Shown here piece by piece: positions 52,477-61,066 of a stretch of DNA of 64,000 bases. The stretch spans positions 10,585,501 through 10,649,500 of the forward strand of contig NZ_CP086136.1 in the NCBI RefSeq assembly GCF_017565645.3, read 5' to 3'. Positions within the stretch are counted from its first letter, which is position 1; every line of letters begins with the position of its first letter. A program made the translations under genes and the position numbers. The stretch comes from Bradyrhizobium barranii subsp. barranii. Its GTDB lineage: Bacteria; Pseudomonadota; Alphaproteobacteria; Rhizobiales; Xanthobacteraceae. Under the pieces are notes generated by a model, which did not search any database, was not told where the DNA came from, and saw nothing but the letters and a program-made list of their open reading frames with translations.

Positions 52477-53649
52477 CTACTTCATCAATCCCGCGGCGGT
52501 CAGTGCGCGGGTGATGATCTGGCCGAGATCGAAGCCGCGAGCCGCCTCGCGCTTCGGCTCGGCCGGCTCTTCGGCGACGGCGGCGCGGATCGAGCGGGCG
52601 AGATGCGGCGCGGGTGAAAGCGCCGGCTTCAACGTCCCGGGCCCGGCCTTCTTCCCGGCCGCGTCCGGAATCCAGCCGGTGAGGCCGAAGAACTTTGCGA
52701 TGTGGTACGACGAGGAGATACCGGCCTCGATCAGGAACGCGCCTTCGATGCCGTAACGCTGATCATTGTCGGCGAGGCCGAGCGGCGTGCCGTGTGCCAT
52801 GTCGGTGATGGCGTAGGACTCGACCAACGTCTCGCCGTCCTTGTTCCACCAGGCCTGGCGCGGATAGCCGTCGACAATGGTCTCCGCCATCGGCACGGCC
52901 GGCAGGTCGTGCAAATCGAGCCACTGCTTGACGATCTCGCTGGCATTGCCGGGATTGACGGTGCGGTCGGCGCTGCCGTGCCACACTGACATCTTCGGCC
53001 ACGGCCCGCGATGGTTCGAGGCCCGCCGCACGAAATCGCCGAGCTCGCGCTCCGGCCGCTGCGGCGAATGAAACATGCCGTCGAGCGCCTCGCGCAAATT
53101 CGACGCGATGCCGTAGGGAAGTCCAGCGATGATCGCACCGGCCGCAAAAACTTCCGGATAGGTCGCGAGCATCACCGACGTCATGCCGCCGCCGGCGGAG
53201 AGACCGGTGATGAAGACGCGCTTGGGATCGATGCGGTGTGCTTCCGCCATATGCGCAATCATCTCGCGGATCGACCGCGCCTCGCCGCCGTCCCGCGCAG
53301 TGTCTTCCGGATTGAACCAGTTGAAGCAGGTGTTGCCATTGTTGACGCGTTGCTGCTCGGGCATCACCAGCGCGAAGCCGTAATGCTTCGCGAGCGTCGA
53401 CCATCCCGCGCCGAGATCGTAAGCAGCGGCGGTCTGGCCGCAGCCATGCAGCACGACGACGAGCGCGCGCGGCTTCTGGAGCTGCGCCGGCACGAACGCG
53501 AACATGCGCAAGTTTCCGGGATTGTCGCCGAAGCCCGTGACTTCTTCCAACGGGCTGGACACGTCCGCGCTCCGGCCGAATTCGGCAAGGCGCAGACCAT
53601 CCACCTTTGGCAGATGTCTCAAGAGAGCGAGATTTTTGGCAAGCGACAC
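52477..53649 (-). CDS. PHB-depolymerase-family esterase
   Basis: GTG 53649 preceded by AGGAG six bases away decides the start and gives 390 residues; an in-frame TTG at 53709 lacks this signal. The alpha/beta-hydrolase core has the oxyanion loop ALVVVLHGCGQTAAAYDLG, the nucleophile Ser in VFITGLSAGGGMTSVMLA, the acid in VWHGSADRTVNPGNA and the His in DMAHGTPLG. These are typical of the PHB depolymerase/esterase family (LpqC-like). No signal peptide is evident. It may cleave short-chain esters or oligomers rather than native granules. The C-terminal 60 residues are low complexity. Confidence 0.87.
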   Translation of the reverse strand: MSLAKNLALLRHLPKVDGLRLAEFGRSADVSSPLEEVTGFGDNPGNLRMFAFVPAQLQKPRALVVVLHGCGQTAAAYDLGAGWSTLAKHYGFALVMPEQQRVNNGNTCFNWFNPEDTARDGGEARSIREMIAHMAEAHRIDPKRVFITGLSAGGGMTSVMLATYPEVFAAGAIIAGLPYGIASNLREALDGMFHSPQRPERELGDFVRRASNHRGPWPKMSVWHGSADRTVNPGNASEIVKQWLDLHDLPAVPMAETIVDGYPRQAWWNKDGETLVESYAITDMAHGTPLGLADNDQRYGIEGAFLIEAGISSSYHIAKFFGLTGWIPDAAGKKAGPGTLKPALSPAPHLARSIRAAVAEEPAEPKREAARGFDLGQIITRALTAAGLMK

Positions 53650-53788
53650 GGCAACTCCTGGCAGGCGACGTTCAACGTTCACCCAAACCAAATAGTTGCT
53701 GCGGTGCAAAATAAAAAGCCCGTGTGCTGTCTATCACCCGAAATCACGCAAAAATCCGCAGGAATACGCATGAATTAACCGCAATGCC

Positions 53789-55201
53789 TCAACTTCGTGC
53801 AGAGACGCGGCGCATCCACGCCAGAAATGCGGCGCAGATCGTGATTAACGCCGCAAACGCGGCGAGCGAAACGAAGAAGCCTGCGCGCGCCGATTGCAAC
53901 GCTTCAACCGCAAAGAACGCCGCGCCGATTGCGGCCACTCCGGCCGCATTTCCGATCTGCGCTGTCGTGCCGTACATGCCGGACGCCGAGCCTGCCGCGA
54001 CAGGCTTCACCGTCGAGAGCACCGCACCGGATAGCGGCGCCATCACCAGCCCCTGCCCGTAGCCGAAGATGATAATGACGAGTGCGAGCAGGATCGGCGC
54101 CGGCGCATCGATATAGCCCGTGACCAGCGCGAGTGCGGCGAGGCCTGCGATCTGCAACATGCAGCCTTCGATCAACACCTTGGTCCCGCGATGGCGCGCC
54201 CGCGCGCCGCTGTGACGCGACGCGACCACGAAAGCCAGTGCCAGCGGAATGAAGGCCATGCCGGCCGCGAGCGGCGGGATCTTCAGGCCGCGCTGCATGA
54301 ACAGCGTCATGACGAGATAGAACGAGAGATTGGCGACGAAGAAAAAGAACGCCGCGCCGAGCCCACGCAGGAAGGCTGCGTCGGACAGCAGCGTCAGATC
54401 GATCAGCGGCATGCCGCCGGCGCGCGCCACTGCATGCTCGAGCTTCAGGAACGCGACAAGGATCGCGCCGCCGCTTGCCATCACGGCCCATAGCCACGGC
54501 GCCCAGCCGACATCGTGACCGAACAGCAGCGGTCCGATCAGGCACAACAGCCCCGCGAACAGCACCATGCTCCCCTTGATGTCGAGCCGCGTGCCGGCCC
54601 GGCGCGGCACCGACGGCATGATGCGCCAGGCGGCGGCCGCAATGACGAGGCCGCAGGGCACGTTGACGAAGAACACCGAGCGCCAGCCGGTCCCGGCGAG
54701 GTCGATCGTGACCAGGAGACCCCCGAGCAGGAAGCCTGCGGCGCCCGCAAGCCCCAGCACGATGCCGTAGATGGCGAAAGCGCGGCTGCGCTGCTCGTCA
54801 GTGAACAGCAGATGCAGCGTCGCCAGCACCTGCGGCACCATCAGCGCCGCAGTCGCGCCCTGCGCCAGCCGCGCGATGATCAGCTCCGCGCCCGATTGCG
54901 CCAACCCGCACCACAGCGAGGTCACCGTGAAGCCGAGCACGCCGGCCAGGAAGACATTCTTCGTGCCGTGGATGTCGCCGAGGCGGCCGCCGGTGACGAC
55001 CAGCGTGGCGTAGGCGATCAGATAGATCGCGATGACGGATTCGATCTGCGCCGGCGTCGCATGCAGATCGACCGCGATGGTCGGGATGGCGACGTTCACG
55101 ATGAAGGCGTCGACGCCGAACATGAATTGAGCAGCGACGACGATCGCCAGCACGCCCCAGCGGCGCGACGAATCGACCTGTTTTGTGACGGTTTGATGCA
55201 T
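53789..55201 (-). CDS. MFS transporter, DHA2-like, 14-TM
   Basis: ATG 55201 (MHQTVTKQVDSSRRWGVLAIVV) gives 470 residues; a longer start at 55309 would add 36 residues of unlikely sequence that overlap the divergent sthA leader. Helix 1 has FGVDAFIVNVAIPTIAVDLH, motif A is GGRLGDIHGTKNVFLAG, and LIIARLAQGATAALMVPQVLA and IVLGLAGAAGFLLGGLL follow as motifs B and C. Motif C identifies it as a proton antiporter. Its substrate is unknown. It is divergent from sthA with 150 bases between the starts. Confidence 0.9.
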   Translation of the reverse strand: MHQTVTKQVDSSRRWGVLAIVVAAQFMFGVDAFIVNVAIPTIAVDLHATPAQIESVIAIYLIAYATLVVTGGRLGDIHGTKNVFLAGVLGFTVTSLWCGLAQSGAELIIARLAQGATAALMVPQVLATLHLLFTDEQRSRAFAIYGIVLGLAGAAGFLLGGLLVTIDLAGTGWRSVFFVNVPCGLVIAAAAWRIMPSVPRRAGTRLDIKGSMVLFAGLLCLIGPLLFGHDVGWAPWLWAVMASGGAILVAFLKLEHAVARAGGMPLIDLTLLSDAAFLRGLGAAFFFFVANLSFYLVMTLFMQRGLKIPPLAAGMAFIPLALAFVVASRHSGARARHRGTKVLIEGCMLQIAGLAALALVTGYIDAPAPILLALVIIIFGYGQGLVMAPLSGAVLSTVKPVAAGSASGMYGTTAQIGNAAGVAAIGAAFFAVEALQSARAGFFVSLAAFAALITICAAFLAWMRRVSARS

Positions 55202-55349
55202 TTTCGCGCGAGCCTTCGGCGATTTATTTGCGCGCAAAACTCGCAGATCGGCGTCATTGGCGCGATTACCTCCGAGGTAGGACTTGCCGCTTTGGCCCGA
55301 TTGCTGCATGGCAATTCCCGCTGGTTTTGCGGGCTCGGAAGTCTTCCGG

Positions 55350-56741
55350 ATGTACGACTACGACATGGTGGTGATCGGCTCGGGCCCGTCGGGGCGCCGG
55401 GCTGCGGTACAATGTGCCAAGCTCGGCAAGGCCGTGCTGGTGGTGGAGAAGGGCCGGCGGGTCGGCGGCGTCTCGGTCCATACCGGGACGATTCCTTCAA
55501 AGACCCTGCGCGAGACCGTGCTCAATCTCTCCGGCTGGCGCGAGCGCGGCTTTTACGGCCGCTCCTACAAGGTGAAGCAGGACATCGCGGCGAGCGACCT
55601 GATGATCCGTCTTCAGAAGACGCTCGACCACGAGGTCGAGGTACTCGAGCATCAGTTCAGCCGCAACCTGGTGCGCACCGCCAATGGCGAGGCGCGGCTG
55701 GTCTCACCGCACGAGGTCGAGATCACGAGCTCAATTGGCGAGGTAAAGGTGGTGTCGGCCGCCTTCATCCTGATCGCCTGCGGCACGCGCCCGTTTCGCC
55801 CCGACTACGTGCCATTCGACGGCACCACCGTGCTCGACAGCGACGAGATCATCGAGCTGCCAAAGCTGCCGCGCAGCCTGGCTGTGATCGGTGCCGGCGT
55901 GATCGGCGTCGAATACGCCACCATCTTCAGCGCGCTCGACGTGCCGGTGACCCTGATCGAACCGCGGCCGACCTTCCTCGATTTCATCGACAAGGAATTG
56001 ATCGACGAATTCGTGCACGAGCTGCGCGATCGCAACGTCGCGCTGCGGCTCGGCGCCAAGGTCAACTCGATCGAGAAGACCGCGCAGGGTGGCATCATCA
56101 CGCATTTGTCGGACGGGCGGCACGTCACCACGGAAATGCTGCTGTTCGCGGCCGGTCGCGTCGGCGCCACCGACCGGCTCAACTTAGAGGCCGCCGGTAT
56201 CGTCGTCGACCATCGCGGCCGCATCTCGGTCGATCCCGTGACCTTGCAGACCAGCGTGCCGCACATCTACGCCGCCGGTGACGTGATCGGCTTTCCGAGC
56301 CTTGCTTCCACCTCGATGGAGCAGGGACGCGTCGCCGCCTGCCACGCGCTCGGCATGGAGCCGCTCGCACCGCCGGAGTTCTTCCCTTACGGCATCTATT
56401 CGGTGCCGGAGATATCGACCACAGGGCTCACCGAAGAAGAGGTGCGCACACGCGGCATTCCCTACGAGGTCGGCATCGCACGCTTCCGCGAGACTTCCCG
56501 CGGCCACATCATGGGGCTGAACAGCGGCATGATGAAGATGATCTTCTCGACCAAGACGCGCCGGCTGCTCGGCGTGCACATCCTCGGCGAAGGCGCCACC
56601 GAGCTGATCCATATCGGCCAGGCCGTGCTGAATCTCAAAGGCACCATCGACTATTTCATCCAGAACACGTTCAACTATCCGACGCTGGCAGAGGCGTACA
56701 AGATCGCCGGGCTGGATGCGTGGAACAGGATGACGCGGTAG
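55350..56741 (+). CDS. sthA: soluble (Si-specific) NAD(P)+ transhydrogenase
   Basis: SthA moves hydride from NADPH to NAD+ in the cytosol. The 463-residue product has the FAD motif VVIGSGPSGRRAAVQCAKLG. It has GGVSVHTGTIPSKTLRETVL where lipoamide dehydrogenases carry CxxxxC, but here the first Cys is replaced, as in SthA. The NAD motif is IGAGVIGVEYATIFSALDV, the second FAD motif is PHIYAAGDVIGFPSLAST, and the C-terminal interface has the signature LVGVHILGEGATELIHIGQ-like sequence. ATG 55350 is chosen because MYDYDMVVIG is the standard SthA beginning. It is divergent from an MFS gene. Confidence 0.94.
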   Translation: MYDYDMVVIGSGPSGRRAAVQCAKLGKAVLVVEKGRRVGGVSVHTGTIPSKTLRETVLNLSGWRERGFYGRSYKVKQDIAASDLMIRLQKTLDHEVEVLEHQFSRNLVRTANGEARLVSPHEVEITSSIGEVKVVSAAFILIACGTRPFRPDYVPFDGTTVLDSDEIIELPKLPRSLAVIGAGVIGVEYATIFSALDVPVTLIEPRPTFLDFIDKELIDEFVHELRDRNVALRLGAKVNSIEKTAQGGIITHLSDGRHVTTEMLLFAAGRVGATDRLNLEAAGIVVDHRGRISVDPVTLQTSVPHIYAAGDVIGFPSLASTSMEQGRVAACHALGMEPLAPPEFFPYGIYSVPEISTTGLTEEEVRTRGIPYEVGIARFRETSRGHIMGLNSGMMKMIFSTKTRRLLGVHILGEGATELIHIGQAVLNLKGTIDYFIQNTFNYPTLAEAYKIAGLDAWNRMTR

Positions 56742-57031
56742 CGGCGTTCTTCGCGGCGAATTTGGCGAACAGTCCCATTGCGGCCAGCCTTCGAGACGAC
56801 CGCTGCGCGGTCTCCTCAGGATGAGGTCTCGCTTCGCGGCGAGGTATTAGACCCTCATGGTGAGGAGCCCGCGAAGCGGGCGTCTCGAACCATGCAGGCC
56901 AAGCAGGTCGTTGCAGCGTCTCAACGCATGCCTGCATTCCGCCGCGCGGGACACCACGCGATTGCCATCGCTATCGCCAGCACGTAGCCTCGCCACCTCA
57001 ACAAGCAGAAGATTCAGCCGGAGAGAACGCC
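56742..57031. repeat. intergenic region with a palindromic repeat (56788-56900)
   Basis: The element starts CTTCGAGACGACCGCTGCGCGGTCTCC (in two parts) and ends GCGAAGCGGGCGTCTCGAAC, then CATGCAGGCC. Paired modules GCGAAGCG and CCTCA(GG)ATGAGG lie inside. It belongs to the dispersed repeat class of this genome but to a different family from A to E. No gene is supported. GGAGAG before the next ATG is the LLM enzyme ribosome binding site. Confidence 0.65.
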
Positions 57032-58267
57032 ATGGCGCGCCTGAAGTTCGGAGCCTTCCTTGCCCCGCATCACCCGATCGGGGAGCATCCGATGCTCCAG
57101 TTCCGGCGCGATCTCGACCTGGTCGAGCAGCTCGACGCGCTCGGCTATGACGAGTTCTGGTGCGGCGAGCACCATTCCTCCGGCTGGGAGATGATCGCCT
57201 CGCCCGAGATGTTTCTGGCCGCGGCCGGCGAGCGCACCAAGCGGATCAAGCTCGGCACTGGCGTGGTGTCGCTGCCCTATCATCATCCCTTCAACGTCGC
57301 CCAGCGCATGGTGCAGCTCGACCACATGACCGGCGGCCGCGCCATTTTCGGCTCCGGTCCCGGCGCGCTGGCGTCGGACGCGCACACGCTCGGCATCGAC
57401 CCGATGACGCAGCGCGACCGCCAGGACGAGGCCATCGGCGTGATCCGCCGCCTGTTCAACGGCGAGCGCGTCACCGCGAAGAGCGACTGGTTCACCATGA
57501 ACGACGCCGCGCTCCAGATCCTGCCCTTGCAGGAGGAGATGCCGTTCGTGGTGGCCTCGCAGATCTCGCCCTCGGGCATGACGCTCGCCGGCAAATACGG
57601 CATCGGCATCATCTCGCTGGGCTCGATGACGACGCAGGGGTTGATGTCCCTGCAACAGCAATGGCAGTTCGCCGAGGACGCCGCCAAGAAGCATGGCACC
57701 AAGGTCGATCGCGCGAACTGGCGCGTGCTGCTGACCTGGCATGTTGCCGAAACGCGCGAACAGGCCCGCCGCGAAGCCGGCGCCGGCCTGATGCGCTGGC
57801 ACAACGAATATAATGTCGGCACGCTGCAGCGGCCGGGCCTGACGGCGTTCGCCTCGCCCGACGAGGCCGTGGACAAGACCGCTTTCGTCGACGGTGCGGC
57901 CTCCGTGATCGGTACGCCCGACGACCTCGTCAAGATGATCAAGAACGTGATGCAGGTGTCGGGCGGCGTCGGCGCCGTGATCGGCTTCGTGCACGATTGG
58001 GCCAATCCCGAAAATACCCGCCGAAGCTGGGACCTGGTGGCGCGTTACGTCGTGCCGGAGATCAACGGCTATATCGACGGACTGCGCAAGTCGCAAAAGT
58101 TCGTGATTGAGAACCGCGCGATCTTCGAACGCGCCGGGCAGGCCGTGATGGCGAAGATCATGGAGAACGAGAAGGCCGCAGAGGCCTTGAAGGTGACCGG
58201 CGCCGGCCGCGTCGCCATTCCCGCCGTCAACGCCCCGGATTTGCAGAAGGAAGCGGCGAAGCGGTAG
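57032..58267 (+). CDS. LLM-class flavin-dependent monooxygenase
   Basis: The 411-residue product is a bacterial luciferase-like enzyme that uses FMNH2 or F420H2 and oxygen. Motifs are KFGAFLAPHHPIGEHPMLQF, LGYDEFWCGEHHSSGWEMI, the FMN-loop region KLGTGVVSLPYHHPFNVAQR and FGSGPGALASDAHTLGID. A limonene-monooxygenase-like or long-chain alkane-type substrate is typical but cannot be fixed here. GGAGAG lies upstream of the ATG. It is on the same strand as the P450 gene 138 bases downstream. Confidence 0.88.
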   Translation: MARLKFGAFLAPHHPIGEHPMLQFRRDLDLVEQLDALGYDEFWCGEHHSSGWEMIASPEMFLAAAGERTKRIKLGTGVVSLPYHHPFNVAQRMVQLDHMTGGRAIFGSGPGALASDAHTLGIDPMTQRDRQDEAIGVIRRLFNGERVTAKSDWFTMNDAALQILPLQEEMPFVVASQISPSGMTLAGKYGIGIISLGSMTTQGLMSLQQQWQFAEDAAKKHGTKVDRANWRVLLTWHVAETREQARREAGAGLMRWHNEYNVGTLQRPGLTAFASPDEAVDKTAFVDGAASVIGTPDDLVKMIKNVMQVSGGVGAVIGFVHDWANPENTRRSWDLVARYVVPEINGYIDGLRKSQKFVIENRAIFERAGQAVMAKIMENEKAAEALKVTGAGRVAIPAVNAPDLQKEAAKR

Positions 58268-58405
58268 GCCCGTCGGAACTACGCTTGTAACGACGTTCAC
58301 AAGAAAGACATACCGGCCTGTGCTATGCTGACCCCGGTCAGCTGGCGCGGGTCGTAGTCATCTGTATTCGCGCGCCTGTTCGGTCGGTCAACCGGAGCAA
58401 TCGTC

Positions 58406-59779
58406 ATGTCGATGCAGAATGTCGCCCCTGCGCTTCCGTTCACCGCACCCAGGCGCAACGAGCTGACGCACATCCCCGGCGACGAGGGCTGGCCGATCAT
58501 CGGCAAGACCTTTCAGGTGCTCGCCGATCCCAAGGGACATATCGAAGCGAACGGCGCCAAATACGGCCCGGTCTACCGCACCCATATTTTCGGCGAGACC
58601 AATGTCGTGCTGCTCGGGCCCGAGGCCAACGAGCTCGTGCTGTTCGACCAGCAAAAGCTGTTCTCGTCGACACACGGCTGGAACAAGGTGCTGGGCCTGT
58701 TGTTTCCGCGCGGCCTGATGCTGCTCGATTTCGACGAGCACCGGCTGCATCGCAAGGCGCTGTCGGTCGCGTTCAAGTCGGGGCCGATGAAGTCGTATCT
58801 GAGCGATCTCGACCACGGCATCGCCGCGCGCGTCGCGCAGTGGAAGGCGAAGCCCGGCGAGATGAAGCTCTATCCGGCGATGAAGCAGCTCACGCTCGAC
58901 CTCGCGGCGGCGTCGTTCCTCGGTGCCGATATCGGGCCGGAGGTCGACGAGATCAACCGTGCGTTCGTCGACATGGTCGCGGCCGCCGTCGCCCCGATCC
59001 GCCGGCCGCTGCCGGGCACGCAGATGGCCGCCGGCGTGAAGGGACGCAAGCGCATCGTCGCCTATTTCCGCGAGCAGATCCCGCTGCGACGCGGCAATCA
59101 CGGCGGCGACGATCTGTTCTCGCAGCTCTGTCGCGCCACCCACGAGGATGGCGCCCTGCTCTCCGAGCAGGACATCATCGACCATATGAGCTTCCTGATG
59201 ATGGCGGCGCACGACACGCTGACCTCGTCGCTGACCTCCTTCATCGGCGAGCTCGCCGCCAATCCGGACTGGCAGGATAGATTGCGCGCGGAGATTCTTG
59301 CGCTGGGGCTCGCACCGGGTTCGCCGAGCAGCTTCGACGACCTCGAAAAAATGCCGCTGTCGGAGATGGCGTTCAAGGAGGCCCTGCGGATCAAGCCGCC
59401 GGTGCCGTCGATGCCGCGCCGTGCGATGCGCGATTTCACCTTCAAGGGTTTTACGATTCCGGCCGGTACCGCCGTCGGCGTCAATCCGCTCTACACCCAC
59501 CACATGAAGGACATCTGGCCGGAGCCCGATCGCTTCGATCCCTTGCGCTTCACCGAGGAAGCCCAGCGCAACCGGCATCGCTTCGCCTGGGTGCCGTTCG
59601 GCGGCGGCGCGCATATGTGCCTCGGCCTGCACTTCGCCTACATGCAGGCAAAATGCTTCGCGCGGCACTTCCTGCAGAACATCGAGGTGTCGCTGGAGCC
59701 GGGCTACAAGCCGGACTGGCAGATGTGGCCGATCCCGAAGCCGCGGGATGGCTTGCGGGTGCGGGTGAAGGCGGTGTAG
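58406..59779 (+). CDS. cytochrome P450
   Basis: The 457-residue product has the P450 landmarks: the I-helix MAAHDTLTSSLTSFIGEL, the ExxR pair in FKEALRIKPPVPSMPRRA, and the heme loop WVPFGGGAHMCLGLHFAYMQ with the thiolate Cys. It begins MSMQNVAPALPFTAPRRNEL and is soluble (no membrane anchor), as bacterial P450s usually are. The overall pattern is like CYP51/CYP120-type sterol or retinoid hydroxylases, but substrate choice cannot be read from sequence alone. A flavin enzyme gene precedes it; no ferredoxin gene is adjacent. A long perfect hairpin follows the stop. Confidence 0.94.
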   Translation: MSMQNVAPALPFTAPRRNELTHIPGDEGWPIIGKTFQVLADPKGHIEANGAKYGPVYRTHIFGETNVVLLGPEANELVLFDQQKLFSSTHGWNKVLGLLFPRGLMLLDFDEHRLHRKALSVAFKSGPMKSYLSDLDHGIAARVAQWKAKPGEMKLYPAMKQLTLDLAAASFLGADIGPEVDEINRAFVDMVAAAVAPIRRPLPGTQMAAGVKGRKRIVAYFREQIPLRRGNHGGDDLFSQLCRATHEDGALLSEQDIIDHMSFLMMAAHDTLTSSLTSFIGELAANPDWQDRLRAEILALGLAPGSPSSFDDLEKMPLSEMAFKEALRIKPPVPSMPRRAMRDFTFKGFTIPAGTAVGVNPLYTHHMKDIWPEPDRFDPLRFTEEAQRNRHRFAWVPFGGGAHMCLGLHFAYMQAKCFARHFLQNIEVSLEPGYKPDWQMWPIPKPRDGLRVRVKAV

Positions 59780-59790
59780 GCGCCCTCGCC

Positions 59791-59874
59791 GTCATTGCGA
59801 GCGAAGCGAAGCAATCCAGGCTGTTTTTGCGGAAACAGCCTGGATTGCTTCGTCGCTTCGCTCCTCGCAATGAC
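59791..59874. repeat. long inverted repeat, family E, after the P450 gene
   Basis: The left arm GTCATTGCGAGCGAAGCGAA plus GCAATCCAGGCTGTTT pairs with AAACAGCCTGGATTGCTTCG plus CTTCGCTCCTCGCAATGAC, around a six-base centre TTGCGG. The arms are about 36-42 bases and nearly perfect (one short insertion). The loop pair is GC-rich, so the hairpin is strong. It lies 12 bases after the P450 stop and may stop its transcript. Confidence 0.8.
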
Positions 59875-59902
59875 GCAAGTTGCAGAGATATCGCGGGCTC
59901 AA

Positions 59903-60041
59903 CTCTCGTGCCCCGGACGCGCTGCAGCGCTTGCGCCCCTGCGCAGAGCCGGGACCCAGCAAGCCAGAGGGTAAGCTGCGGATAGATGGGCCCCGGCTCT
60001 GCGGAGCGGCACTTCACGCCGCACCGCATCCGGGGCTCGAG
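59903..60041. repeat. dispersed repeat before the SDR stop
   Basis: CTCGTGCCCCGGACGCGCTG at one side and CGCATCCGGGGCTCGAG at the other share an inverted core, with inner GGGCCCCGGCTCTGCGGAG facing CTGCGCAGAGCCGGGACCC. The unit resembles other short-interspersed palindromic elements of this genome. It ends ten bases before the SDR stop codon. Confidence 0.6.
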
Positions 60042-60050
60042 ACCTATCCG

Positions 60051-60887
60051 CTACGCCTCATCAAACGCCTTGCGCAACGCTGACAATCCCTGCTGCTGCT
60101 GGCTCCAGTTGCGACCGCCGGTGATGGCGCCGTCGATGACGAGGTCGTGGCCGTTGATGAAGCTCGACTCGTCGCTCGCCAGGAACACCGCAGCAAGGGC
60201 GATGTCATCAGGAATGCCGGCGCGCGGGATCGGCTGCGCGGTCTTGTAGACATCGCGCATCACCGCCGGCGTCTTCTCGGCGGCCTCTGTCGACAGCCCC
60301 AGCGCCTTGCCGAAAATGCCGGTCGCGATCGCGCCGGGCGAGATCGAGTTGACCCGCACGTTGGACTCGCCGAGCTCCATCGCCACGCATTTGGTGAGAT
60401 GGATCACCGCCGCCTTGGCTGCGCCATAGACGACCGAGGAGGAAAAGCCGGCGAGACGGCCTGCAATGCTGCCATTGTTGATGATGCTGCCAGACCCCTG
60501 CTTCTTCATGACGGGCGCGGCATGCTTCATGCCGAGCATGACGCTGCGCACCAAGGTCGCCATCGCCGCGTCGAACCGCTCGACATCGAGGCCTTCGATG
60601 CCCCCGGTCTGCGCCGGGCCGCCGGCATTGTTGAACAGGCAGTCGATCCGGCCGAATTTCTCCACCGCGAGCGCGATTAGCGCCTGCATCTGCGCTTCGA
60701 CCGTCACGTCGGTCTGGCGAAAGATGCAGGCGGCCCCGAGCTGCTTCGCCAGCGCCTCGCCTTCCGGTATGCGCCGCCCCGCGATCACAATTTTGGCACC
60801 TTCAGCAACGAAGACTTCCGCGGTACGCAGGCCGATCCCGCTCGTCGCGCCCGTAATCACCGCAACCTTGCCATCCAGCCTACCCAT
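60051..60887 (-). CDS. short-chain dehydrogenase/reductase
   Basis: The 278-residue product is a classical SDR: the cofactor site is AVITGATSGIGLRTAEVF, NNAGGPAQTGG follows, the catalytic Ser is in NNGSIAGRLAG, Tyr and Lys are in YGAAKAAVIHLTKC, and the motif VRVNSISPGAIATGIFGK precedes the lid. Residues after AGRRIPEGEAL suggest NADP or NAD use cannot be decided. Homologous SDRs act on sterols, cyclic alcohols or 2,5-dichloro-diols. It is next to the P450 and flavin-enzyme genes but on the opposite strand and separated by repeats. Confidence 0.92.
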   Translation of the reverse strand: MGRLDGKVAVITGATSGIGLRTAEVFVAEGAKIVIAGRRIPEGEALAKQLGAACIFRQTDVTVEAQMQALIALAVEKFGRIDCLFNNAGGPAQTGGIEGLDVERFDAAMATLVRSVMLGMKHAAPVMKKQGSGSIINNGSIAGRLAGFSSSVVYGAAKAAVIHLTKCVAMELGESNVRVNSISPGAIATGIFGKALGLSTEAAEKTPAVMRDVYKTAQPIPRAGIPDDIALAAVFLASDESSFINGHDLVIDGAITGGRNWSQQQQGLSALRKAFDEA

Positions 60888-61066
60888 GGAATGTTCCTGT
60901 TTTCGAATGATTTGATGTCAAATGCCGGACGCCGATCGATCTCGGCGCCGCGACAGTCACTATTCCTGCCGGTCTGCGACAAGGCAAGCTTTGCTTGTGC
61001 ATGCGACATGCGTAACATTCCCGCTCCTTTCTCGATTTACGCGCGCATAGCGCAACCGGGCCGGGC

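Noticed and set aside
55350..56741. Dihydrolipoamide dehydrogenase
   Set aside because: The redox pair CxxxxC is absent, with Ser-Val-His-Thr-Gly-Thr in its place, as in SthA.
59791..59874. A CRISPR unit or attachment site
   Set aside because: There is one palindrome and no series of repeats and spacers. It matches the dispersed repeat type instead.
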